This document shows, in pieces, positions 1 through 7,238 of a DNA stretch of 8,724 nucleotides. Every line of letters begins with the position of its first letter. The stretch's first letter is position 1. The translations under genes and the position numbers were made by a program. The notes below the pieces were generated by a model that was given only the letters and a program-made list of their open reading frames with translations, did no database searches and had not been told where the DNA came from. This stretch comes from an uncultured Rhodoluna sp. (lineage in GTDB: Bacteria; Actinomycetota; Actinomycetes; Actinomycetales; Microbacteriaceae): assembly GCA_937898095.1 (NCBI GenBank), contig CALDKR010000104.1, forward strand, positions 1-8,724. Direction: 5' to 3'.

Positions 1-64
1 TAACCTACTGCCCAAAGGCGATTTGTAACAGCATCCGAGGTCGAATCGAATCCGTGTTTCGTGT

Positions 65-70
65 TAGAGT
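65..70 (+). promoter_or_regulatory. Possible -10 box of the tRNA-Leu gene
   Basis: TAGAGT fits the actinobacterial TAnnnT -10 pattern and lies 21 bases before the mature tRNA 5' end, which leaves room for a short 5' leader removed by RNase P. No convincing TTGACA-like -35 is seen 16-18 bases upstream, so this is a weak call. The rest of 1-91 shows no gene that I can support; it may include the tail of an upstream gene or spacer. Confidence 0.3.
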
Positions 71-91
71 GGTGAGTCGTTGCAGACACCT

Positions 92-174
92 GTCCGGGTG
101 GCGGAATGGCAGACGCGCTAGCTTGAGGTGCTAGTCCTCATTAGAGGGTAGGGGTTCAAGTCCCCTTTCGGACA
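92..174 (+). tRNA. tRNA-Leu (anticodon GAG)
   Basis: This is a class II (long variable arm) tRNA decoding CUC and CUU leucine codons. The 7-bp acceptor stem pairs GTCCGGG (92-98) with TTCGGAC (167-173), including two G-U pairs, and is followed by discriminator A at 174. The anticodon stem CTAGC/GCTAG encloses the loop TTGAGGT, with anticodon GAG at 125-127. The variable arm forms CCTC-ATTA-GAGG (136-147). The T arm is AGGGG/CCCCT with loop TTCAAGT. The bases after the discriminator are CAC, so CCA is not encoded and must be added enzymatically. The leucine identity is supported by the long variable arm and the anticodon together. Confidence 0.97.
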
Positions 175-224
175 CAAAAGACCAAGACGGTCTATTAGCT
201 CTAAATGCATTGACCACGAAAAGT

Positions 225-230
225 TAGACT
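225..230 (+). promoter_or_regulatory. -10 box for a leaderless sirtuin transcript
   Basis: TAGACT matches TAnnnT and ends 7 bases before ATG 238, so transcription would start at or next to the A of that ATG. No Shine-Dalgarno sequence is present before either ATG 238 or the TTG at 232, which agrees with a leaderless mRNA. A TTGACC at 210-215 resembles a -35 but is only 9 bases from this hexamer, too close to act with it. Confidence 0.5.
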
Positions 231-237
231 TTTGGTA

Positions 238-1074
238 ATGCCAGAAAATGCCAAACTAAGTGCCGCTGCTGAGTTCAGTATCGACTTTGTGCGCGAAAAA
301 TTGGCCGGAAAAAAATTAATTGCCCTCACCGGAGCTGGAATCAGCACTGATTCTGGAATTCCTGATTATCGAGGCCAGGGCAAGACTCCGAGACACCCGA
401 TGACATACGACGTTTTTATGGGCTCTGCCGAGGCTCAGGTTCGCTATTGGGCAAGGTCATTTGTGGGCTGGAATCGAATCGCTGAATCAAAACCAAACCT
501 TGGTCATTTTGCTATTGCAGATGCCGAGCGAGGCGGAAAAATCACCAGCGTGATCACTCAAAATGTCGACCAATTGCATCAAAAGGCTGGCTCTAAAAAA
601 GTGATTGACCTTCACGGTCGACTAGACATGGTTCGATGCGTAAATTGCGGATTTCAACTTGCTAGAAGTGAGATGGACAATCTGCTAACCGCGCTTAACC
701 CAGATGTAAGAAAAGACAACGCAATCGAGTTCACGCCAGATGGCGATGCTGAAGTTGAAATCGGCGCAAATTTCAAGATTCCCAGCTGCCCAAACTGCTC
801 GGGCATATTGAAGCCCGACGTGGTTTTTTTCGGAGAGTCGGTTCCGGCATCTAGGGTCGAGCTTGCGATGGCTAAGTTAGACGAAGCCGACGCACTGCTC
901 GTGGCCGGAACCTCACTTGCTGTGAACTCAGGATTGAGATTCGCCCGCAGGGCGGCACGAGCCGGACAGCCAATTGTTATCGTCAACCTCGGGCCGACCA
1001 AGGCTGATGAATTAGCTTTTGCAAAAATCGAAGCAAACACCTCGTTGGTGCTTGAAAGGCTCCTGAATGACTGA
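238..1074 (+). CDS. Class II (SIRT4-type) sirtuin, NAD-dependent protein deacylase
   Basis: Sirtuins are cytosolic enzymes that use NAD to remove acyl groups from lysines, giving nicotinamide and O-acyl-ADP-ribose. Counting from ATG 238 (278 aa), the Rossmann NAD-binding motif GAGISTDSGIPDYRG spans about residues 32-46, the ribose-pocket motif QNVDQLH spans about 108-114, and the catalytic His is about 126 in the LHG motif. The zinc cysteines form CxxC pairs at about 134/137 and 184/187. FFGE and GTSL follow. The YWARSFVGW stretch, the wide spacing between the cysteine pairs and the GTSLAVNSG end of the Rossmann fold are typical of the SIRT4-like class rather than CobB. Known members remove lipoyl, biotinyl or branched acyl groups as well as ADP-ribosylating. 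The substrate here is inferred, not shown. A TTG at 232 would add two residues, but ATG with a leaderless -10 box fits better. It overlaps the next gene by 8 bases. Confidence 0.93.
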   Translation: MPENAKLSAAAEFSIDFVREKLAGKKLIALTGAGISTDSGIPDYRGQGKTPRHPMTYDVFMGSAEAQVRYWARSFVGWNRIAESKPNLGHFAIADAERGGKITSVITQNVDQLHQKAGSKKVIDLHGRLDMVRCVNCGFQLARSEMDNLLTALNPDVRKDNAIEFTPDGDAEVEIGANFKIPSCPNCSGILKPDVVFFGESVPASRVELAMAKLDEADALLVAGTSLAVNSGLRFARRAARAGQPIVIVNLGPTKADELAFAKIEANTSLVLERLLND

Positions 1075-1669
1075 AACCATCTTTGCTGTGCTGAGGCACG
1101 GCCAAACCGACTGGAACATCGATTTTCGACTGCAGGGCATCACTGACATTCCGTTGAATGAAACAGGCATTATGCAGGCTGAAGAGGCAGCAAAAGTGCT
1201 TTCATCGACACACTGGGATGTCGTAATCACGTCACCGCTGTCTCGAGCCAGAGACACCGCACTTATCGTTGGTCAAGCTGTAGGGCACGATGAAATCGGA
1301 GTTGAGCAGCGTTTGCTCGAGCGCTCGTTCGGCGAGGCAGAAGGCCTAATGCACTCGGAGTGGAAAGAGAAATATCCCGATCCAAACAGTGTTCCAGGTG
1401 GCGAATCGCTAGATGACTTGCGATTGCGTTCTGACCAACTTTTGGATTTCATCGCAGAGAAATATGCAGGTCAGCGAGTTTTAGCGGTGAGCCATGGGGC
1501 TTTGATTCGCAAACTGGTGCGCATTGTTTCGGGCGGCGAGCTGCCTCGCGAAGGCGAAAGATTTGGCAACGCCTCAATGTGTGTTTTTGTTCACCGCGAC
1601 GGTGAGTGGGCAATCGACCGTTATGACCCTCGAACTTTAGGTTTAGAAACTCATTCAGATCTGAGCTGA
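1067..1669 (+). CDS. Histidine phosphatase superfamily protein (phosphoglycerate mutase-like)
   Basis: This 200-aa protein has the complete active site of branch 1 histidine phosphatases. It has the RHG motif at residues 10-12, where His11 is the phosphorylated nucleophile. Arg60 lies in SPLSRARDTA, the likely acid Glu85 lies in LLERSFGE, and the second catalytic His143 lies in VSHG. The size and the FGEAEG stretch fit the broad GpmB/CobC/PhoE-like phosphatases. The class contains phosphoglycerate mutases, alpha-ribazole phosphatase and many unspecific phosphatases, and the sequence does not tell me the substrate. A good Shine-Dalgarno, GAAAGG (1054-1059), sits 7 bases before ATG 1067 inside the end of the sirtuin gene. 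The 8-base overlap argues for co-transcription and coupled translation with the sirtuin. The 3' end overlaps the convergent glycosyltransferase gene by 19 bases. Confidence 0.92.
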   Translation: MTETIFAVLRHGQTDWNIDFRLQGITDIPLNETGIMQAEEAAKVLSSTHWDVVITSPLSRARDTALIVGQAVGHDEIGVEQRLLERSFGEAEGLMHSEWKEKYPDPNSVPGGESLDDLRLRSDQLLDFIAEKYAGQRVLAVSHGALIRKLVRIVSGGELPREGERFGNASMCVFVHRDGEWAIDRYDPRTLGLETHSDLS

Positions 1670-2748
1670 TTTATCAGCTCAATCAAATCAGCCGCTGATT
1701 TATCCCAGTTGAAATCATGAGCGCGCTTAACTGACTTGGCGCTGATCTCTAGCCAGCGAGGGTTCGACTCGAGTTTTTTAACGGCTTCTGCAAACGACTC
1801 TGGGCTCTCTTGGTCGAAAAAGAGGGCTGCGTCTGCACCAATCTCTCTAAAAATTTCGATGTTTGAAACAACTGTCGGAATTCCGCGCGACATAGCCTCA
1901 ACCAGAGGAATTCCAAATCCCTCGTCGCGTGACCCGGTCACGAGCGCAACTGCCGAGTCGAGATGCTGATGATATTCCGCTTCAGAAACACCATTGTGAA
2001 ATACCACTGCCCCACCATACTGGTCGACCAAATCTTCGAGTTCACGGCGTCGGTCGGGTGAAATTTTGCTCAGCAAATGCAGTTCATAGTCGCGCAACAG
2101 TCGCATGCCTGCAATCAGCACCTCGACGTTTTTGTAGTCCATAAAACTGCCCATGTAGACCAGGCGCTGACGAGCCCTTGGTCGCTGGGATGGCTGACGA
2201 TGTTCGTATTGGCTCGCTAGGCTGCCGGCAGCGTTGTAAATCACGTGCACGGGTCGCTTGGTTAGGCGAAATTTGTGAATCAATCGCTTAGAGGTGTTTG
2301 AGACTGTTGCGATTGCATCAGCTCGATTGAGAATTAGGCGCTGTGGCCAGTAGACCAGGTGGAACAGGCGCCAGAGCAGTCGAATTGGCAGGCTGAAGCT
2401 TGGCGGAGGCGCCGGATGGCGATAGTAAATCAAATCGTGAAGCGTGAGAATCAGTTTGTATTTTCGACCCCAGGTGCCCATTGTTTGCATGGGTGAAAAA
2501 ACGATTTTGGCGCCATGCTTGTTCAAGGTTTTGGCTATGAACAGCTCTTTTAGTGAGGTTGGGTCATTGGCAAAGACATAGTCGCAACCTCGGGGCAATT
2601 TCAAAAGCTGTCGGCGGTCATAAATAATCGCGGTCACTTTAATTCGGCTGTTTAGGGCGTCAAAAAGCCCCGCTGAGAACCGACTGATTCCGTCGTGGTG
2701 GTCAAAGCGGATATATCGCGCATCGAAGAAAATGCCTTGGTCGGCCAT
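1651..2748 (-). CDS. GT-B fold glycosyltransferase (GT4/GT1-like)
   Basis: This 365-aa protein is a predicted sugar transferase using a nucleotide sugar, likely at the inner face of the membrane in polysaccharide or glycolipid synthesis. The N-terminal acceptor domain begins FFDARYIRFDHHDGISRFS, with the Gly-Ile-Ser-Arg loop typical of these enzymes. TLHDLIYY (about 102-109) and ATVSNTSK (147-154) mark the domain junction. The C-terminal donor domain has MGSFMDYKN (199-207) and the signature EGFGIPLVE, an EX7E motif with Glu276 and Glu284. No signal peptide or clear membrane segment is seen, although the basic hydrophobic stretch around 120-140 could touch the membrane. The start is firm: AAGGGG lies 6 bases before ATG, and that ATG overlaps the stop of the upstream hydrolase by one base (TGATG). 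The acceptor and sugar are unknown. Its link to methionine synthesis is positional only. Confidence 0.9.
   Translation of the reverse strand: MADQGIFFDARYIRFDHHDGISRFSAGLFDALNSRIKVTAIIYDRRQLLKLPRGCDYVFANDPTSLKELFIAKTLNKHGAKIVFSPMQTMGTWGRKYKLILTLHDLIYYRHPAPPPSFSLPIRLLWRLFHLVYWPQRLILNRADAIATVSNTSKRLIHKFRLTKRPVHVIYNAAGSLASQYEHRQPSQRPRARQRLVYMGSFMDYKNVEVLIAGMRLLRDYELHLLSKISPDRRRELEDLVDQYGGAVVFHNGVSEAEYHQHLDSAVALVTGSRDEGFGIPLVEAMSRGIPTVVSNIEIFREIGADAALFFDQESPESFAEAVKKLESNPRWLEISAKSVKRAHDFNWDKSAADLIELINQLRSE
1662..1681. terminator. Hairpin at the convergent gene ends, possible two-way terminator
   Basis: TGAGCTGA (1662-1669) pairs perfectly with TCAGCTCA (1674-1681) around a TTTA loop; the loop ends can also pair. 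It covers the stop codon of the phosphatase gene and the last codons of the opposite glycosyltransferase gene, where a shared terminator is expected. Neither side is followed by a T-tract, so it is not a canonical intrinsic terminator, and the function is inferred from position. Confidence 0.35.
1665..1704. repeat. 11-bp direct repeat GCTGATTTATC with a second hairpin
   Basis: GCTGATTTATC occurs at 1665-1675 and again at 1694-1704. The second copy is part of another hairpin, AAATCAG (1685-1691) pairing with CTGATTT (1695-1701) around loop CCG. Because the repeats share the same arm sequence, the two hairpins could exchange arms and form alternative folds. All of this lies within the last codons of the glycosyltransferase gene; on that strand the two repeats are read in different frames, so the repetition is not simply a repeated peptide. 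Confidence 0.6.
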
Positions 2749-3647
2749 CAGGCACCCCTTGAGAAATCACGAACTAGGGTCGCGATTTGCCCCGGCGTCT
2801 CATAGTGCGTTAGGTGTCCAACATTAGATATGACCTCAAGGGCGGAGCGGGGTGCACTTATTTTAGAGAAGGCTGCCTGTTGCTGCTGCACGGTGGTGAT
2901 GTCATCTTTTGAGCCTGCAATCATGAGGGTTGGAACCTCAATTTTTGATGCAAAATCTGCGACGCAATTGCTAACTGATGCTCGATAGCCCTCGATGGCA
3001 ACTCTGAGCTCAGCAAAGTCATTGAAGTTTTCATCGTGCTGGCGGTGAACCCAGGCGCGAAGATTTTTATCTTTGGTTTTGGTCATCACAATGCTCATGC
3101 CACGCACCATTGGCCAGCTTTTGAGCAGCCAATCGGCAGTCTTTTTGGGCAATCTCGCAGCCAACCAAAAGAATGCTATTGCCACGCTAGTCAGCAGTGC
3201 TTTTGGCCCTTTTAGCGCCGGAGCAGAAACTGGATTCACAAGAATTAGCCTGCTGATGAGCTTTGAATTTTTAGTCGCAAAGTGGCTGCAGACGATTGTG
3301 CCAAAACTGTGCCCGAGCAATACGGGCTTAGCAGAAAGGCTTAGCCCGGCTATAAATTGCGCCAGCCAACTTGAGTAGTTTTTGATGCTGTGTTCGCTGT
3401 GCATGGCTTCGCTCGCGCCGAATCCAGGCAGATCTGGAATGTAAATATCAAAATCATCGAGAGCGCCAGCAATTGCTTCAAGACCGCGGTGATTGCCACG
3501 GTATCCGTGTATAAAAATTATTGTTTTCGGGGTCGATGTTTTGGCTGGGTAAAACCAATATTTGACCTCTGAGCCGTCTATGTTCTGTGATCGCGCATGG
3601 CCACGCGCGCTGGCCATGCTTGCAAGTTTGGCTGATGTGGTCGACAT
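2748..3647 (-). CDS. Alpha/beta-fold hydrolase
   Basis: This 299-aa serine hydrolase of unknown substrate has the canonical elements in order. FIHGYRG (about 45-51) provides the oxyanion HG. DLPGFGASE (72-80) follows strand 4. The nucleophile elbow GHSFG places Ser114. GSKDD near 245-249 supplies the acid (Asp248 likely), and His278 in NVGHLTHYE completes the triad. A cap region with a hydrophobic helix (about 150-166) lies between. Family members include esterases, lipases and C-C hydrolases, and nothing here selects one. Its ATG is 2 bases after the metH stop (TAGCCATG) and has no visible Shine-Dalgarno, so translation probably depends on ribosomes leaving metH. An in-frame ATG at codon 11 is an alternative start. 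A strong hairpin occupies codons 10-18. It overlaps the glycosyltransferase gene by one base, making a coupled pair. Confidence 0.86.
   Translation of the reverse strand: MSTTSAKLASMASARGHARSQNIDGSEVKYWFYPAKTSTPKTIIFIHGYRGNHRGLEAIAGALDDFDIYIPDLPGFGASEAMHSEHSIKNYSSWLAQFIAGLSLSAKPVLLGHSFGTIVCSHFATKNSKLISRLILVNPVSAPALKGPKALLTSVAIAFFWLAARLPKKTADWLLKSWPMVRGMSIVMTKTKDKNLRAWVHRQHDENFNDFAELRVAIEGYRASVSNCVADFASKIEVPTLMIAGSKDDITTVQQQQAAFSKISAPRSALEVISNVGHLTHYETPGQIATLVRDFSRGA
3595..3619. repeat. Strong 9-bp hairpin in the 5' end of the hydrolase gene
   Basis: GCATGGCCA (3595-3603) and TGGCCATGC (3611-3619) are perfect inverted repeats around a CGCGCGC loop. On the transcribed minus strand the structure begins 28 bases after the hydrolase start codon and 33 bases after the metH stop codon, and it buries the alternative ATG of codon 11. 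No T-tract follows, so it is not an intrinsic terminator. A role in uncoupling or lowering hydrolase translation, or in stabilising a processed metH mRNA 3' end, is inference. Confidence 0.6.
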
Positions 3648-3649
3648 GG

Positions 3650-6600
3650 CTAAACCGAGAAATACTTTGCTTCAGGATGGTGCAAAACCATTGCATCGGT
3701 TGATTGCTCAGGGTGAAGCTGTAGCTCTTCAGATAGCGTTACGCCGATTGATTCTGGCTTGAGCAATTCGACAAGCTTCACTCGATCTTCGAGTTCTGGG
3801 CAAGCCGGATAACCGAATGAATAACGCGCGCCGCGATATTCGAGCTTGAACAAGCCATCGACATTCTTCGGGTCTTCGCTAGAGAAGCCGAGTTCTTCGC
3901 GAATTCGTGCGTGCCAGAATTCGGCCAATGCCTCAGTTAGCTGAACCGATAGGCCGTGAAGTTCTAGGTAATTGCGATAGTCGTTGGCAGCATAAAGTTC
4001 GTTCGCGGCCTCTGAGACGCGATTGCCCATGGTGACCAATTGGAATGGTACGACGTCGATCTGTCCACTTTCTTTTGATCGAACGAAGTCGCTCAGGCAG
4101 AAGTGCCGGTCTCTAAGTTGTCGCGGAAAAGTAAAGCGGAGGCGCTCGGTGCCTGGCACTCCCCCTGAACCGCCGTCGGTTGATCCATCGGCGCCGTGGT
4201 GCAAAATGACTAAATCGTTGCCTTCAGAAACCGCCGGAAAATAACCGTAAACAACTGCGGCTTCAAGCAGGCTCTCGGTTTGAATTTTTTCAAGCCAAGA
4301 CCGCAGGCGCGGCCTGCCCTCGGTTTCGACCAATTGCTCGTAGCTTGCGCCATCCTCAGCTCTAGAAGGCTTTAGGCCCCATTGGCCCATGAATGTGGCG
4401 CGTTCATCGAGATAGCTCGAATAGTCACGCAGCGGGATTCCCTTGACGATCCTGGTGCCCCAGAACGGTGGCGCAGGCAGTTCGTTGTCACTTGCAACGT
4501 CAGATCGGTCTGGAACTAAATCAGGAACCGTGCGCACCAGAAGACTTTTTGCCGCAACTCGACGTTTTTTCAGCTCCGGCAGTTTGACCGTTGTGTCGCC
4601 GCGTTTGATTTTCACCAGGGCATCCATTAGGCGCAGCCCCTCGAAGGCATCGCGCGCATAGCGAACCTCACCGTGATAAATCTCTGCCAGGTCTTGCTCA
4701 ACAAAGCTTCGAGTCAGTGCGGCACCACCGAGAATCACTGGCCACTTGGTTGCCACACCGCGGGCATTCATTTCTTCTAGGTTTTCGCGCATGATCTGTG
4801 TGCTCTTGACCAGCAGACCGCTCATACCGATGACATCAACCTGATGCTCTTCAGCAGCGCGCAGAATTTCATTAATCGGCTGTTTGATTCCGATGTTTAC
4901 GGTTTCGAATCCGTTGTTGCTCAAAATGATATCGACTAGGTTTTTGCCGATGTCGTGAACATCGCCTCGAACGGTCGCCAAGAGAATTCTGCCCTTGCCA
5001 GCATCTTCAGTTTTTTCGATGTGTGGCTCGAGGTGAGCAACTGCTGCCTTCATAACCTCAGCAGATTGCAGCACGAACGGCAGTTGCATTTCACCCTTGC
5101 CGAATAGCTCGCCAACGACCTGCATGCCCTTGAGCAAATGGTCATTGATGATTTGCAAGGCCGTCTTGCCGCTCGCCAATGCCTCGTCTAGATCGGGCTC
5201 CAAGCCCTTTTTTTCACCATCGATAATTCGACGCTCGAGGCGCTCGTTGATAGGCATGGCGGCCAGTTCTTCGGCGCGCGACTGGCGCGCTGAAGTGGTG
5301 TCGATTCCGCTGAAGATGTCTAGAAATTTGGTCAGCGGATCAAAAGTCACGTTGCCGTCGGCGTCATATTCGCGACGGTCATAGATGAGATCTAATGCTG
5401 CCTGAAGTTGCTCTGAAGGAATCTGAGCCAGCGGCATAATTCGAGCAGCGTGAACAATCGCAGAGGTTAGACCAGCTTTGACACATTCGTGCAAGAACAC
5501 CGAATTGAGAACGTGTCGAGCCGCCGGGCTTAGGCCGAACGAAATATTTGAGATTCCAAGCGTTGACTGAATTCCTGGATAAGCGTCGTTGAGGCGTCGA
5601 ATTGCCTCGATGGTCTCGATGCCGTCGCGGCGAGTTTCGTCTTGGCCGGTGGCTATCGGAAAAGTCAGAGTGTCGACAGTGATGTCGACCAATCGCATGC
5701 CCCAATTGCTCTGCAATTCTTTAATAAGTCGATCGGCAATGGCAAATTTGGTTTCAGCAGTTCTAGCCTGACCCTCTTCATCGATTGTCAGGGCAACGAC
5801 CGCTGCACCGTGTTCTTTGACTAGTGGCATGATTCTGGCAAAACGCGAGTTTGGGCCATCGCCGTCTTCAAAGTTGACCGAGTTGATCATGGCGCGGCCG
5901 CCCATGCATTCGAGGCCTGCCTCTAGAACCGCCGGCTCGGTCGAATCGAGCACAAGCGGAAGCGTCGTTGCGGTCGCTAAACGACTAACTAATTCACGAG
6001 CATCGGCGGCACCGTCGCGACCAACATAGTCGACGCAGACATCTAAAAAGTGAGCGCCCTCGCGAGTTTGAGAACGAGCAATTTCAACGCACTCCTCCCA
6101 GTTTTCGGCTAGCATCGCATCGCGAAATGCCTTCGAACCGTTGGCGTTTGTGCGCTCTCCGATCGACAGGTATGTCATTGTCTGGTCAAAAGGCTGGTGC
6201 TGATACAGGCTGGCTAGGCCAGGCTCATCGATGGTCGCCGGGCGTTTCGGAGTTTTGTCTTTGACAGCCGCCGCAAGTTCGGCAATGTGAGCCGGTGTTG
6301 TTCCGCAGCATCCGCCAACCAGACCCGCGCCGTATTCATTCACAAACTGCAATTGAGCCGTGGCTAATTCGTTTGGGGTTAGTGGGTAGTGTGCGCCGTG
6401 AGGGCCAAGAATTGGCAACCCGGCGTTTGGCATAACGACCAACGGCAAACTCGAGAATTTGGCCAAATAGCGCAGGTGTTCGCTCATCTCGGTTGGGCCG
6501 GTGGCGCAGTTGAGGCCAATTGCATCGACGCCCAGTGCGCTGATGGCAGTCAGGGCAGCGCCGATTTCTGAACCGAGCAACATGGTGCCCGTGGTCTCAA

Positions 6601-7186
6601 TGGTTACCGAGACCAAAATCGGGATGAACTGCTCAAGCTGAGCCATCGCACGCTTAGAGCCAATAATTGCGCTTTTGGCTTGCAATAGGTCTTGAGCTGT
6701 TTCGACCAAGATTGCATCGGCACCACCCCGGATTAGCCCCATGGCTTCTTGCTGATAGGCGTCGCGCAAGACGCTGAACTTTTCGTGCCCCAGGCTGGGC
6801 AACTTGGTGCCGGGCCCAACTGAGCCGAGAACCCAGCGCGGTTTGTCTGCCGTGCGGAAGTCATCGGCAATCTTGCGTGCAATTTGAGCACCGGCTAGAG
6901 CGAGCTCTTCAATTCGGTCTTCGATGCCATATTCGGCAAGATTCGCGAAATTTGCGCCGAAGGTGTTGGTTTCGATGGCTTCAGCGCCATTTTTTAGATA
7001 TTGCGCGTGAATTCTCTCGATGATGTCTGGGCGGGTGACATTGAGAATTTCGTTGCAGCCCTCGAGGTTTTCAAAGTCATCTAGCGATGGCGCAGACTCT
7101 TGAATCATGGTGCCCATTGCGCCGTCGGCGACCACGACACGAGATTTGATTGCGTCGACTAGCGCTTGCGAACGGGGGCTAAACAT
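3650..7186 (-). CDS. metH: Cobalamin-dependent methionine synthase MetH
   Basis: MetH transfers a methyl group from 5-methyltetrahydrofolate via methylcobalamin to homocysteine, giving methionine and tetrahydrofolate in the cytosol. All four modules are present in 1178 aa, near the usual length. The homocysteine domain (about 1-310) has DGAMGTMIQ and zinc ligands Cys227, Cys293 and Cys294 (GGCCGTTP). The pterin domain (about 335-600) has GERTNANGSKAFR and LVLDSTEP. The cobalamin domain (about 640-870) has the lower-ligand motif GDVHDIG with His744, plus SGLLVKS and ILGGAALT. The AdoMet reactivation domain (about 900-1178) has RGARYSFGYPACP at about 1118-1130. A Gly/Ser-rich stretch at about 998-1010 looks like a surface-loop insertion. 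The start is fixed by an in-frame TAG at 7199-7201, with no other start codon between. There is no Shine-Dalgarno in reach, and a -10 hexamer lies 9 bases upstream. It heads a unit with the hydrolase and glycosyltransferase. Confidence 0.98.
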   Translation of the reverse strand: MFSPRSQALVDAIKSRVVVADGAMGTMIQESAPSLDDFENLEGCNEILNVTRPDIIERIHAQYLKNGAEAIETNTFGANFANLAEYGIEDRIEELALAGAQIARKIADDFRTADKPRWVLGSVGPGTKLPSLGHEKFSVLRDAYQQEAMGLIRGGADAILVETAQDLLQAKSAIIGSKRAMAQLEQFIPILVSVTIETTGTMLLGSEIGAALTAISALGVDAIGLNCATGPTEMSEHLRYLAKFSSLPLVVMPNAGLPILGPHGAHYPLTPNELATAQLQFVNEYGAGLVGGCCGTTPAHIAELAAAVKDKTPKRPATIDEPGLASLYQHQPFDQTMTYLSIGERTNANGSKAFRDAMLAENWEECVEIARSQTREGAHFLDVCVDYVGRDGAADARELVSRLATATTLPLVLDSTEPAVLEAGLECMGGRAMINSVNFEDGDGPNSRFARIMPLVKEHGAAVVALTIDEEGQARTAETKFAIADRLIKELQSNWGMRLVDITVDTLTFPIATGQDETRRDGIETIEAIRRLNDAYPGIQSTLGISNISFGLSPAARHVLNSVFLHECVKAGLTSAIVHAARIMPLAQIPSEQLQAALDLIYDRREYDADGNVTFDPLTKFLDIFSGIDTTSARQSRAEELAAMPINERLERRIIDGEKKGLEPDLDEALASGKTALQIINDHLLKGMQVVGELFGKGEMQLPFVLQSAEVMKAAVAHLEPHIEKTEDAGKGRILLATVRGDVHDIGKNLVDIILSNNGFETVNIGIKQPINEILRAAEEHQVDVIGMSGLLVKSTQIMRENLEEMNARGVATKWPVILGGAALTRSFVEQDLAEIYHGEVRYARDAFEGLRLMDALVKIKRGDTTVKLPELKKRRVAAKSLLVRTVPDLVPDRSDVASDNELPAPPFWGTRIVKGIPLRDYSSYLDERATFMGQWGLKPSRAEDGASYEQLVETEGRPRLRSWLEKIQTESLLEAAVVYGYFPAVSEGNDLVILHHGADGSTDGGSGGVPGTERLRFTFPRQLRDRHFCLSDFVRSKESGQIDVVPFQLVTMGNRVSEAANELYAANDYRNYLELHGLSVQLTEALAEFWHARIREELGFSSEDPKNVDGLFKLEYRGARYSFGYPACPELEDRVKLVELLKPESIGVTLSEELQLHPEQSTDAMVLHHPEAKYFSV

Positions 7187-7195
7187 AGAGTCATA

Positions 7196-7201
7196 ATTCT
7201 A
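7196..7201 (-). promoter_or_regulatory. -10 box of metH, near-leaderless
   Basis: On the minus strand TAGAAT ends 9 bases before the metH ATG, so the expected transcript would carry only about 2-3 bases ahead of it. The TAG of this hexamer is also the in-frame stop that limits the metH start. A GAGG lies further upstream (complement of 7203-7206), but 16 bases from the ATG is too far for a ribosome binding site. Confidence 0.45.
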
Positions 7202-7232
7202 ACCTCAGGGCGCCTTGATAACGCTTGGCGAA

Positions 7233-7238
7233 TAAACT
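7233..7238 (+). promoter_or_regulatory. -10 box of metF, leaderless
   Basis: TAAACT ends 6 bases before ATG 7245, placing the start of transcription at the start codon. No Shine-Dalgarno precedes the ATG. The TAA of the hexamer is an in-frame stop, so translation cannot begin further upstream. TTGATA at 7215-7220 resembles a -35 but its 12-base spacing is too short for this hexamer. Confidence 0.5.

Noticed and set aside
179..193. AGACC-AAGAC-GGTCT hairpin after the tRNA as a terminator
   Set aside because: The stem is only 5 bp and there is no T-tract after it. Too weak to call.
210..215. TTGACC as the -35 box of the sirtuin promoter
   Set aside because: It resembles TTGACA but is 9 bases from the -10 hexamer; no suitable -10 sits 16-18 bases downstream of it.
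232..234. TTG start for the sirtuin (two extra residues)
   Set aside because: It has no Shine-Dalgarno and lies only one base after the TAGACT hexamer, so a transcript from that promoter would start after it. ATG 238 fits the leaderless geometry.
654..1040. Open frame of 128 codons on the minus strand inside the sirtuin gene
   Set aside because: It lies fully antisense to a well-supported gene, has no recognisable domain and a low-complexity Ala/Ser composition typical of a shadow frame.
5097..5384. Open frame of 95 codons on the plus strand, and several similar ones, within metH
   Set aside because: All are antisense to the continuous, fully conserved MetH coding sequence and have no motif or start signal of their own.
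7209..7214. GGCGCC palindrome in the metH-metF spacer as an operator
   Set aside because: A 6-bp palindrome is expected often by chance, and it shows no larger symmetric context beyond the weak CGCC/GGCG arms.
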